Source: Belliella alkalica (lineage in GTDB: Bacteria; Bacteroidota; Bacteroidia; Cytophagales; Cyclobacteriaceae). Taken from it: a stretch of DNA of 63,684 bases. Below are positions 28,005-36,613 of the stretch, in pieces (within the stretch, counting starts at the first letter, position 1; the number at the start of each line of letters is the position of its first letter). The notes under the pieces are model-generated. The model was not told where the DNA came from and did no database searches. It was given only the letters and a program-made list of their open reading frames with translations. The DNA lies in contig NZ_JAKZGO010000020.1 in the NCBI RefSeq assembly GCF_022549785.1, positions 351 through 64,034 of the forward strand, in the 5' to 3' direction. A program made the translations under genes and the position numbers.

Positions 28005-28841
28005 ATGAGTTCGGTAAAAAAAATATCACTGATTCTGGTTCTTGGTTTGTTGTCATGTACGGATTCCGAAATCATGGAATCTCTTGAAGATCAAAATGTT
28101 TGGTTGGGTGAAGTAATATCTATCTTACAGAGGGAGCTTTCAGAACCTGAGGGTAAGTTGAATCTTATCTATCACTATAGAGGTGAAGATGAATCATCTA
28201 TGGTTAGTTATAGAAAAACTTTTTACGACCACGAAGAAAGAGAAATACTGGATCTAGGCTTTTCAGCTGAAAACGACACCATTGGAGCCCTCTTAACTTA
28301 TTATAATCAAAAAGGAGAAATAATTGAACGAAAAGAATACCAATATCCGGATTGGCAACATTCACCTAATCTAAATGGAGGAGCGCTTGATAAATTGGAA
28401 TGGCTCAGGACAGTTTATTTTAATTATGACACAGAGGGTAAATTGATTGAAAAAGAAACCTTGATGCCAAACTCGGAGCAAAAATCCAAGGTGATCTTCC
28501 ACTACAATGATTTAAACCAATTGGTAGCAAAAGAATATTTTCAGAATAATGAATCAATTGACTGGCATGCCTATGAGCATGATGTCCATGGAGTGGTACA
28601 CAAAGAAACTTGGAAATTTTCTAGATTTGAAGAGCCCTACAGAACTTATCTTTACCGTTATAATGAAAAAGATTTACTGACAGCCAAAGAAACGGGGGAA
28701 TTGTACAATGCAGAATTGGAAAAGAAAGATGTTCATCAATATTTCTATGATAATATGGATAGGCTAATCGAGGAAAAGGAATATTATCCAAATATGGGAT
28801 TTCAGCTTTTTTTCCGAAAAGCCTATAAATACCACGAATAA
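28005..28841 (+). CDS. lipoprotein with YD-like repeats, unknown function (paralogue 1)
   Basis: This 278-residue protein has a lipobox (LGLLSC, about residue 18). The mature part contains recurrent Tyr/Asn/Gly segments (YYNQKGEIIERKEY, YNDLNQLVAKEYF, YNEKDLLTAKE) reminiscent of RHS/YD repeats found in Bacteroidota surface proteins. It is clearly related to the next gene, for example NDTIGALLTYY against NDTLGASIFFY, with a shared aromatic C-terminus. Tandem duplication is inferred. Function unknown. Confidence 0.72.
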   Translation: MSSVKKISLILVLGLLSCTDSEIMESLEDQNVWLGEVISILQRELSEPEGKLNLIYHYRGEDESSMVSYRKTFYDHEEREILDLGFSAENDTIGALLTYYNQKGEIIERKEYQYPDWQHSPNLNGGALDKLEWLRTVYFNYDTEGKLIEKETLMPNSEQKSKVIFHYNDLNQLVAKEYFQNNESIDWHAYEHDVHGVVHKETWKFSRFEEPYRTYLYRYNEKDLLTAKETGELYNAELEKKDVHQYFYDNMDRLIEEKEYYPNMGFQLFFRKAYKYHE

Positions 28842-28866
28842 TTAAGCTCATCTCAAAAAAATCGGC

Positions 28867-29628
28867 ATGAAAACCTCCTATAAAATCTCAATTTATTTTA
28901 TTTTGCTGACAACACTCTTGGGATGCCAAAATGAAGAGAGTCCAAACTCTATTAACACTACTGAACAACAAGAGCTTAAAGATATTTTGAATGGACCTTT
29001 GTTGACACCAAGTGGAAGTCTGGCCAGAGTTTACACATTTTCCGGAAATGAGGATAGCTTTCGAAATGTACAAAATCTGTATTATGATGAGGCTAGGAAT
29101 AAAATTCTAACCGTCAATTTAAATCACCAAAATGACACCTTAGGAGCAAGTATCTTCTTTTATGACCTTCTTGGAAAGCTCGAAACCAAAAAATCATTTG
29201 AATATCATGACGGAGATTTTTCATGGACAGGAAATCTCAAAAGCACATTTGAGGCCAACGGCACGATTGAGAATGTCCATCTTGAGAGTCCTGACAATCC
29301 TTCACCCCAATTTAGATTAAGAAATGTCTTTGACACAGAAGGCTTCCTTCTCAAGACAGAGTTTTCTGACAACGAACGATTTGAATATACAAATGAAGGT
29401 AATCTCACAATAAGAAAAAACCATATAATTGGAGAGACCGTCTATTTGGAATACCAATACAGATACAATAGCGAAGGTCAGCTAGAAGCTAAAGAAACAA
29501 ATTTACATGGAGGTGGTGACGCTTTCCAGTATTTTTATGATGCAACAGGCAAATTGAATGAAGAAAGAGAAAACTCTCCTCAATGGGGCTATACTGTTTT
29601 AACCCGAAAGATTTATGATTATTACTAA
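28867..29628 (+). CDS. lipoprotein with YD-like repeats, unknown function (paralogue 2)
   Basis: This 253-residue protein has a lipobox (TTLLGC, about residue 19) and the same layout as its upstream paralogue: a short linker, NDTLGASIFFYDLLGKLETKKSFEY, and C-terminal YNSEGQLEAKETN and FYDATGKLNEERE repeats. It starts 25 bp after the first copy and is presumably co-transcribed. No function recognised. Confidence 0.72.
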   Translation: MKTSYKISIYFILLTTLLGCQNEESPNSINTTEQQELKDILNGPLLTPSGSLARVYTFSGNEDSFRNVQNLYYDEARNKILTVNLNHQNDTLGASIFFYDLLGKLETKKSFEYHDGDFSWTGNLKSTFEANGTIENVHLESPDNPSPQFRLRNVFDTEGFLLKTEFSDNERFEYTNEGNLTIRKNHIIGETVYLEYQYRYNSEGQLEAKETNLHGGGDAFQYFYDATGKLNEERENSPQWGYTVLTRKIYDYY

Positions 29629-29966
29629 GCCTATCAGGAAAATAACTGTTGGAAATTTCAAAATGAGGAATCTTTCTAGGGCAGACTTTTTGGTCTGTGA
29701 GGACACAAACCAAGGCAACTTTTGGCCATAGGGAAAACAAACCAAGATGATTAAGTTTAAACTTCTAGGGGTTCTTGGCTATTATTGATCCCCCTGTTTA
29801 ACCTATTAAAAACAGCCTTATCATAGCTTTTTTTTTTACATATCAGTCAGGTATACTTATCTCCTAAGACAGGAAGAATACCGATAAACAACAAAGCACA
29901 CAGAAAAATGTGTGCTTTGTTGTTTTGCATCAACTGTTCGGTATAAAATATCTACTTTATCTAAGA
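29629..29966. other. intergenic region between convergent genes
   Basis: The 338 bp hold only the strong hairpin at 29887-29924 and a T-run near 29828. I see no gene or known RNA. Confidence 0.45.
29887..29924. terminator. terminator of the ArsC-like gene
   Basis: AACAACAAAGCACACA-gaaaaa-TGTGTGCTTTGTTGTT is a perfect 16-bp stem. It lies 42 bp past the ArsC-like stop on the minus strand; the convergent lipoproteins may use it too. Confidence 0.72.
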
Positions 29967-30317
29967 TCAAAATTGTTCCTTGATCTGCTCAGGCTCAAAT
30001 CCCAACACAATTTCCCCATCGGGAAATTCTATAATGGGTCTTTTGATCATAGAGCTCTTTTCTGCTAAAACCACTAATGCAGATTTCTCAGATTCAAGTT
30101 TCTTTTTATCTTCATCTTCCAGCTTTCGGTAAGTGGTCCCTCGCTTGTTGATCAAAGCTTCATATCCTACTTTATCTGCAAACCTGACCAGAAGTGCTCC
30201 GTCCGGAGCATGCTTCTTATAATCTACAAACTCATATTCAATCCCTTCTGACTCCAAGAAATCAAAGGTTTTTTTCATTGTATTACAGTTTTTGATACCA
30301 TATACTCTTACTTGCAT
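29967..30317 (-). CDS. ArsC/Spx-family reductase (YffB-like)
   Basis: This 116-residue thioredoxin-fold protein has YGIKNCNTMKKTFDFLE at the N-terminus (family YGIxxCdTxKKA) and GTTYRKL and IKRPIIE segments in the second half. It contains a single N-terminal Cys, as in YffB, rather than the CxxC of Spx. The subfamily role is poorly defined, possibly glutathione- or thiol-dependent reduction. Arsenate resistance should not be assumed: no ars genes are nearby. Confidence 0.85.
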   Translation of the reverse strand: MQVRVYGIKNCNTMKKTFDFLESEGIEYEFVDYKKHAPDGALLVRFADKVGYEALINKRGTTYRKLEDEDKKKLESEKSALVVLAEKSSMIKRPIIEFPDGEIVLGFEPEQIKEQF

Positions 30318-30486
30318 GATTTTGTTGTTAAGATGTTAAATGTTAAAATCGTTAAGGGGTAATTGGGGAAATGGTTGATTGGGTTCATTAATTTAATTTT
30401 GTGAGATGGTAAAGACCAACATAATAAGGGATGCCTATGTCTTTGCCAAGTCCTGAAATTACTTGATACTTTTTCTTTATAAATTA

Positions 30487-30602
30487 AAGAAGTTCAACCC
30501 TGTCAGATGCCAGGCAGGCCCGTTGGGGGTTGATTTCACGTTGCAAATGGCCTCTAACTTGTCTCTTACTTCTTGTCTCTCGCTTCTCGTCTCTTAGTAG
30601 TC
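30487..30602. repeat. dispersed repeat fragment shared with the 23.1 kb region
   Basis: The segment contains GAAGTTCAACCC...GGGTTG (arms 30495-30500 and 30527-30532, with an inner palindrome) and the exact 17-mer TCTCGCTTCTCGTCTCT (30578-30594) also present at 23249-23265. Both copies lie just 3' of minus-strand genes (hemL and kbl). Confidence 0.5.
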
Positions 30603-31898
30603 TTACTTACCCATTATCTCTTTCAAAGATTCCTCATTGGCTGCTACAATCTGAGAAATCAAATCATCTGTCAAAACAGTTGACAAAAACAAGCTCTCAA
30701 ATTGGGAAGGTGCCAAGTAGATTCCTTTGTGAAGCATTGATTGGAAGTACTTTCCAAAAAGCGCTGTGTCAGAATGCTTTGCTGATTCAAAATCAAAGAT
30801 TTCTTTATCAGTGAAGAAAAGACTAAACATACTCCCTATATGGTTGATCGTATAGTTCAACCCAAGTTTATCCAAAGACTTTCTATATCCTGACACAATC
30901 TTGTCTCCTATTGAATTCAAAGTTGTATATACTTCTGGAGTAGAATTTAGATGATGAAGCATTGCCAAGCCAGCTGCCATTGCAATTGGGTTGCCTGACA
31001 AAGTACCTGCTTGATACACAGGTCCTGCTGGTGATACAAACTCCATGATTTCTTTCTTGCCTCCATACGCACCTACAGGCATGCCTCCACCGATGATTTT
31101 ACCCAATGTTGTCATATCTGGAGTTACTCCAAAGACTTCTTGAGCACCGCCTTTTGCCAACCTAAAACCTGTCATTACTTCATCAAAAATCAATACAATC
31201 CCTTCACGATCACAGATTTTCCTCAAGCCTTCCAAGTATCCAGACTTCGGCAAAACCAGACCCATATTTCCAGGAACTGGCTCAAGTATTAGCGCCGCAA
31301 CTTCATTTTTATTGGCTTGCACCAATTTTTCTATTGCTTCAAGATCATTGTATGGAGCAAGCAAAGTGTCTTTTGCTGTACCTTTGGTCACCCCAGGAGA
31401 ATCAGGAGCTCCCATCGTGATAGCACCAGATCCTGCTGCTATCAAAAAGGAATCACCATGTCCATGGTAGTGTCCTTCCATTTTGATGAACTTATCTTTT
31501 CCGGTAAATCCTCTAGCTACCCTGATTGCTGACATGGTGGCTTCTGTTCCAGAATTTACCATTCTGACTTTTTCAATAGAAGGAACCATTCCTGTAATCA
31601 ATTCTGCGATCTCAACCTCCCTAGCTGTAGGGGCACCGAATGAAGTGCCATTTTCCATGGCTTTGATGATGGCTTCTTTGATCATTGGATGATTGTGACC
31701 AAGTATCATAGGCCCCCAGCTATTGATCAGCTCAATGTAGCTGTTGCCATCCACATCCGTAATATGTGCACCTGAAGCTTTTTCGATAAAAATCGGATCT
31801 CCTCCAACTGCCCTAAAAGCTCTAACAGGAGAGTTTACGCCACCAGGAATATAATTTTGTGCCTTTTCAAACAAGGCTTTGCTTTTACTAATTTGCAT
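30603..31898 (-). CDS. hemL: glutamate-1-semialdehyde 2,1-aminomutase
   Basis: This 431-residue PLP enzyme converts glutamate-1-semialdehyde to 5-aminolevulinate in the C5 haem pathway. It has YIPGGVNSPVRAF at the N-terminus (about 17-29), MVNSGTEATMSAIRVARG, LIFDEVMTGFR and the PLP-lysine segment TTLGKIIGGGMPVGAYGG (about 265). Length is normal. It begins 11 bp after the TPR/binding-protein gene, so the two are probably an operon. Confidence 0.96.
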   Translation of the reverse strand: MQISKSKALFEKAQNYIPGGVNSPVRAFRAVGGDPIFIEKASGAHITDVDGNSYIELINSWGPMILGHNHPMIKEAIIKAMENGTSFGAPTAREVEIAELITGMVPSIEKVRMVNSGTEATMSAIRVARGFTGKDKFIKMEGHYHGHGDSFLIAAGSGAITMGAPDSPGVTKGTAKDTLLAPYNDLEAIEKLVQANKNEVAALILEPVPGNMGLVLPKSGYLEGLRKICDREGIVLIFDEVMTGFRLAKGGAQEVFGVTPDMTTLGKIIGGGMPVGAYGGKKEIMEFVSPAGPVYQAGTLSGNPIAMAAGLAMLHHLNSTPEVYTTLNSIGDKIVSGYRKSLDKLGLNYTINHIGSMFSLFFTDKEIFDFESAKHSDTALFGKYFQSMLHKGIYLAPSQFESLFLSTVLTDDLISQIVAANEESLKEIMGK

Positions 31899-31909
31899 TG
31901 AAATTTATT

Positions 31910-33583
31910 TTATTTTCCCTCTAATACTCCATTTTCCAATTTTAGAATTGGCACATAGGTATTGTTTCTACTATTTCTAAAATCCAGCCCGTAAGAGATC
32001 TTCCCTTCTACTCTTCCCGAATCATCAAGATTCTTTCTAAAATCAAAGCCTTTAGAATGGTTGATTGTCGTCGCAATCCAATTCATCAACTCATATCCTA
32101 AGTGAGCATTTAAGGAAGGGAATGCTTGATTGACCGAAAAGAAATTATCTCTAAAATCATCCAATTTAGAACTACCAAAACGTATGGTATTGTTTGAAAT
32201 AAAATGAAAATTTTGGTTTTGGAGCATCTCAAAATTCGCAAAATTGAAATACAACCAAGTGTCCATAACAATCACAGGTGTATTTCCAGAGATCGATTCC
32301 AAAAGTCCAAAAGTAGGAGAAGCAACATTCGGATCATCACTTAAAACAAAGATTATATCTGCTTGAGAACTCCTACTCCCACTTCTTAAATTGATACTTT
32401 CAAAAAATTTACGGACATTTCTATCTGTAACTTCTTGATTGGCTATTACTTGATAACCATATTTTGTAGCATCTTCTGCTATTTTTTTTGCTAACTGAGC
32501 ATCACGAATTGAATTGGAATATGCTATAGCTATCCGTTTTCCATCAAGGTATTTCCTAGAATAGTCAAAAACACCTTCCGAAATTGAGCTGATAGATGGT
32601 CTAAACAAATATGCGTAATCGAACATTGCCAATTTATCATCTACATTCGAAAGTGGATTGATAAATGGAATTCGATTGTCTTCCGCAAAGCTAGCAACAG
32701 CATCTGTTTCCTCTGGATATAGTGGACCAATAATCAGGTCAGCATTTTCAAAAAATGGATCAGCAAAAATACTTTTAATTTTTGCTGGGTTGCGTTCAGT
32801 ATCAAAAGTCCGGATGTTTAATTTAACACCTTTTCTCTGTGCTTCATTTACTGCAAAATTGATACCTTGATACAGCTCAAAAATAAAATTACCGATAGAC
32901 AGACTTTGCACTCCCTTGCCTCCAGAGTAATTGAATGGCAAAATAATAGCAATATCTAAAACGTCATCTCGTTGTTTCTTGTTTTTTTTGGAGGATATAG
33001 CTTTGGTATCGCTCAACCTTATATCCTTAACCTGATTATAAACGGTCCTGTCGTTCGTAGACATTACAGATTGCTTTTCAAGTTGATTTTTTAAAGCAAA
33101 CAGATAGCCATTATTACTTTCGAATCTCCTCAAATTAGCAACGAGATAGCTAACTGAAACATCCTTTAGATAATTAAAAGTAGCATTCTCTGCTTCAGAT
33201 TTAATTGCAGGATCATTTATATTAAGGATTTCCGAAAGTGCTTCTGAATTATTCCCTTCCTCAAAATGGATGATCGCCATCAAATAATGAACATCATCGA
33301 TACTGCTCCATGACTTTTGCGCCAATAGCGGATTTAAAGTAGTCTTGGCAAGAGTATATTGTTTATTGGAATATGCTGCTTGGGAAAAGTGGTAGGTAGC
33401 ATATTTAGACAATTCTCCATATTTTTTTTCATCAAGATATGGACGTAACAAATCCATTGCATCTTTATAGTTTCCATAACCAATTAAAGTCTTAGCTCTA
33501 TTGTAGTTTGCAAGTGGATCTTGCGCTTGAGATTCAATAAAAAATAATGACACAAACAGAATCAAAAGGAAAGTGCTTTTCAT
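31910..33583 (-). CDS. secreted TPR plus type-1 periplasmic-binding-fold protein (LpoA-like architecture)
   Basis: This 557-residue protein has a signal peptide (cleavage near SQAQ). A helical TPR-like part follows (about 25-190: GNYKDAMDLL, KQYTLAKTTL, GNNSEALSEI). A basic linker (SSKKNKKQRDD) leads to a PBP1-type ligand-binding fold (DIAIILPFNY, DLIIGPLYPEE, RIAIAYSNS, TPVIVMDTW). The same order of domains occurs in the peptidoglycan-synthase activator LpoA and in amino-acid binding proteins. No permease genes are nearby, so a regulatory or envelope role is more likely than transport (inference). It is co-directional with hemL. Confidence 0.78.
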   Translation of the reverse strand: MKSTFLLILFVSLFFIESQAQDPLANYNRAKTLIGYGNYKDAMDLLRPYLDEKKYGELSKYATYHFSQAAYSNKQYTLAKTTLNPLLAQKSWSSIDDVHYLMAIIHFEEGNNSEALSEILNINDPAIKSEAENATFNYLKDVSVSYLVANLRRFESNNGYLFALKNQLEKQSVMSTNDRTVYNQVKDIRLSDTKAISSKKNKKQRDDVLDIAIILPFNYSGGKGVQSLSIGNFIFELYQGINFAVNEAQRKGVKLNIRTFDTERNPAKIKSIFADPFFENADLIIGPLYPEETDAVASFAEDNRIPFINPLSNVDDKLAMFDYAYLFRPSISSISEGVFDYSRKYLDGKRIAIAYSNSIRDAQLAKKIAEDATKYGYQVIANQEVTDRNVRKFFESINLRSGSRSSQADIIFVLSDDPNVASPTFGLLESISGNTPVIVMDTWLYFNFANFEMLQNQNFHFISNNTIRFGSSKLDDFRDNFFSVNQAFPSLNAHLGYELMNWIATTINHSKGFDFRKNLDDSGRVEGKISYGLDFRNSRNNTYVPILKLENGVLEGK

Positions 33584-33668
33584 AGTTCGATTTTTCAGTT
33601 AAAAAGGGCAAATTTCATTCCCATTTTTAGGGAACACGAATTTAATCCATTTTCAGGTCATAGAAAAG

Positions 33669-33697
33669 AAAAAAGCCAATGGAGATCCATTGACTTT
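33669..33697 (-). terminator. intrinsic terminator downstream of guaA
   Basis: On the minus strand AAAGTCAATGG-atct-CCATTGGCTTT forms a stem with one mismatch, followed by a T-run, 230 bp after the guaA stop. Between it and guaA (33698-33925) I see nothing else. Confidence 0.65.
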
Positions 33698-33925
33698 CTA
33701 TTCATACAGTTATTATAAGCTCGTAAGATCAGCATTAAATTCTTATGATCAGTTCATAAAAAATAGGAAAACCCTTTCAAATTTAAAGCACACTTTGCTC
33801 TTGTAAAGTTAGGTTTTAATAAGACCAATAAGGTTTACATATTTTACCCAATTAAACTCTCTAGGACTACCTGATCAAGCAGTTAATCTTTCAACTTTAA
33901 ACCCTTACAACACTTTTTTTGATCT

Positions 33926-35455
33926 CTATTCCCACTCTATCGTTGCAGGTGGCTTAGATGAAATATCGTAAACTACTCTATTCACACCTTTTACTCTATT
34001 GATGATTTCATTGGACATTTTCCCCAAGAATTCATAAGGCAAATGAATCCAATCTGCAGTCATACCATCTACTGAACCTACGGCTCTGAGCGCTACCACT
34101 TTTTCATAGGTTCTTTCATCTCCCATTACTCCGACAGATTGGATTGGTAGAAGGATTGCTCCTGCTTGCCATACCTGATCGTAGAGTCCATGGTCTTTTA
34201 GGCCTTGGATAAAGATATAATCTACTTCTTGTAGTGTCTTTACTTTTTCGGCTGTAATATCTCCCAAAATCCTGATCGCAAGTCCAGGCCCAGGGAAAGG
34301 ATGCCTTCCTACGATCGTTTCTGGAATTTCCAAAGCTCTCCCCACTTCTCTCACTTCATCTTTGAAAAGTGTATTCAAAGGCTCCACTACAGATAATTTC
34401 ATAAAATCAGGAAGTCCACCCACGTTGTGGTGAGACTTGATGGTCGCGGAAGGACCTTTGACAGAAATGGATTCGATCACATCAGGGTAAATTGTCCCTT
34501 GACCTAACCACTTGACTCCATCAATCTTGTTTGCCTCAAGATCAAATACTTCGATAAAAGCATTTCCTATCGCCTTTCTCTTGAGTTCTGGATCAGACAC
34601 ACCTGCTAGAGCATCATAAAAACGCTGCTTTGCATCTACTCCGATCACGTTTAGCCCCATGTCTTTGTAAGAATGAAGTACTTCCTCGAATTCGTTCTTT
34701 CTCAAAAGTCCATTATCGACAAACACACAATAGAGATTAGCTCCAATAGCTCTGTGAATCAACGTTGCCGCTACAGAAGAATCCACCCCTCCCGAAAGCC
34801 CCATGACTACCTTATCATCTCCTAACTTATTTCTAAGCTCTTCTACTGTTGCGTCTATAAAAACATCCGATGTCCAATCTTGGGAGCATCCACAAATCTG
34901 GACCACAAAATTTCTCAGGAGATTTTTTCCTTCTGATGAATGGGTCACCTCTGGGTGGAACTGAATTCCGTAAGTTTCCTCATTTTGGATCTTGAATGCT
35001 GCTACTCTTACCGAAGAGGTACTTGCTATCACATCAAAACCTTCTGGCAATTCCTTGATCGTGTCACCATGAGACATCCATACAGTGGACCCATGACTCA
35101 TTTCTTTGAGCAAATCATAGTGGGTATCCAAATGACTCAAATTTGCACGTCCATATTCTCTAATCTCAGAAGGTAGTACTTCGCCTCCATACTTGTGGGC
35201 GAGAAGTTGTGAACCATAGCAAACCCCCAAAAGTGGAAGCTTACCTCTAAGACTATCCAAGTCAAGGTCTGGGGAGCCTTCGTCTCTAACTGAGCAAGGA
35301 CTTCCTGACAAAATAACACCTTTGATGTCACTTGTTATCTCTGGAATCTTGTTGTAAGGGTGAATTTCACAATATACATTGAGTTCTCTAACTCTTCGGG
35401 CGATGAGCTGTGTGTACTGAGAACCAAAATCTAGGATCAAAATCTGTTCTGCCAT
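33926..35455 (-). CDS. guaA: GMP synthase (glutamine-hydrolysing)
   Basis: This 509-residue enzyme converts XMP to GMP. It has an N-terminal class I glutamine amidotransferase domain ([15 protein letters not shown]; nucleophile in [15 protein letters not shown]), the ATP pyrophosphatase loop GLSGGVDSS (about 225), and the GMPS dimerisation C-terminus ending PPATIEWE. I chose ATG 35455; the upstream TTG at 35461 would add two residues and sits in the -7 box. No IMP dehydrogenase is adjacent. Confidence 0.98.
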   Translation of the reverse strand: MAEQILILDFGSQYTQLIARRVRELNVYCEIHPYNKIPEITSDIKGVILSGSPCSVRDEGSPDLDLDSLRGKLPLLGVCYGSQLLAHKYGGEVLPSEIREYGRANLSHLDTHYDLLKEMSHGSTVWMSHGDTIKELPEGFDVIASTSSVRVAAFKIQNEETYGIQFHPEVTHSSEGKNLLRNFVVQICGCSQDWTSDVFIDATVEELRNKLGDDKVVMGLSGGVDSSVAATLIHRAIGANLYCVFVDNGLLRKNEFEEVLHSYKDMGLNVIGVDAKQRFYDALAGVSDPELKRKAIGNAFIEVFDLEANKIDGVKWLGQGTIYPDVIESISVKGPSATIKSHHNVGGLPDFMKLSVVEPLNTLFKDEVREVGRALEIPETIVGRHPFPGPGLAIRILGDITAEKVKTLQEVDYIFIQGLKDHGLYDQVWQAGAILLPIQSVGVMGDERTYEKVVALRAVGSVDGMTADWIHLPYEFLGKMSNEIINRVKGVNRVVYDISSKPPATIEWE

Positions 35456-35457
35456 GC

Positions 35458-35466
35458 GCAAAGGTA
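35458..35466 (-). promoter_or_regulatory. -7 box abutting the guaA start codon
   Basis: TACCTTTGC fits TAnnTTTG and ends only 2 nt before the guaA ATG. If it is functional, the transcript would be leaderless or nearly so. Confidence 0.45.
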
Positions 35467-35586
35467 ATCAGCACCTGACAATTGATGAAATTAAACGCGA
35501 AAATTTTCGGAAGAATATTTGGCTTTGTATTTCGAGTACTTAAAATCACAACTGGAAAAATTGACTAAAAACACCAAACACCATAA

Positions 35587-36594
35587 TTAATCTTCACTAG
35601 CATCCATCCTATCTCCTTCAAATAATGTCTCAAGTTCTACTGAATGAATCCCCAGCTCCTCTTGTAAATATTTTCCAAAAACAGCTGTACTCCCGTGAGT
35701 TAAAAAAACTTTCTCTGCCTCAGTAGCTTGAATGGCAGAAACCAACCCTTCCCAATCAGCATGATCCGACAATACAAACCCTGCGTCTGCTGCACGCCTT
35801 CTTCTTGCCCCACGAATATTCATCCACCCCGAACAAATTCCTGTTCGGTAAGGTGTGAACTTTTTCATCCAAGGCGTACCCATCGCAGAAGGAGGTGCAA
35901 TAATCAACGAACCTTTAAATCTATTTTTGAGAGTATCTTGGGTGACTTTTTCGATATCTACTACTTTGACCCCATTGGCAATCAATGCTTGATTAGTATT
36001 CCATACAGCTCCATGTGCAAAAACTTCCCCTATAGACAGGTCAAGATTATTGATTATTCGTTGCGCTTTTCCTAGTGAGTAGGCAAACAAAACAGTATTT
36101 CGGCCCTGATCAGCATTTGATTTCCACCAAGTATTTATTTTTTGAAAAATAAGGTCTTGTGACTCCCATTTATAAATCGGCAAACCAAAAGTGCATTCTG
36201 ACACAAATTCATGGCATTTTACAGGTTCAAAAGCAGTAGACAATCCATCGTCCTCCACTTTGTAATCTCCACTTACTACGACTATTTTTCCTTTGTAAGC
36301 CAATTTTATCTGGGATGAACCTGGAATATGACCAGCAGGATGCAGTGAAATATCTACTCCATTGATCGAAATGGGATCATTGTAGCCAACTGTATGAATG
36401 TTAATATCATGACCCAACCTTAGCTTCATCACTTCTTCGGAGTGGTGGTGCGCAAGGTAATGCTTCATCCCCCATCGCGAATGATCGGCATGTGCATGTG
36501 TAATTACCGCCTTGTCAACAGGCTTCCAAGGATCAATAAAAATATCAGCTTGAGGACAATAAAGCCCAGAAGGAGTCAATTCCAATAAAGACAT
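35587..36594 (-). CDS. ligase-associated DNA exonuclease (metallo-beta-lactamase/beta-CASP fold)
   Basis: This 335-residue protein has the MBL zinc motif THAHADHS (about 32-39), then HPAGHIPGS and VSGDYK as later metal motifs. A C-terminal beta-CASP-like part contains FVLSDHADWEGL and FLTHG. It matches the family of exonucleases that usually sits with an ATP-dependent DNA ligase and a helicase in a repair cluster. Those partners are absent from this window. It lies 19 bp downstream of a propeller lipoprotein gene and could be co-transcribed with it. Confidence 0.85.
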   Translation of the reverse strand: MSLLELTPSGLYCPQADIFIDPWKPVDKAVITHAHADHSRWGMKHYLAHHHSEEVMKLRLGHDINIHTVGYNDPISINGVDISLHPAGHIPGSSQIKLAYKGKIVVVSGDYKVEDDGLSTAFEPVKCHEFVSECTFGLPIYKWESQDLIFQKINTWWKSNADQGRNTVLFAYSLGKAQRIINNLDLSIGEVFAHGAVWNTNQALIANGVKVVDIEKVTQDTLKNRFKGSLIIAPPSAMGTPWMKKFTPYRTGICSGWMNIRGARRRRAADAGFVLSDHADWEGLVSAIQATEAEKVFLTHGSTAVFGKYLQEELGIHSVELETLFEGDRMDASED

Positions 36595-36613
36595 ACGGTT
36601 TTAACTCCTAAAA

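Noticed and set aside
29967-30317. Arsenate reductase of an arsenic-resistance operon.
   Set aside because: The sequence fits the YffB-type branch, and no arsenic genes are adjacent.
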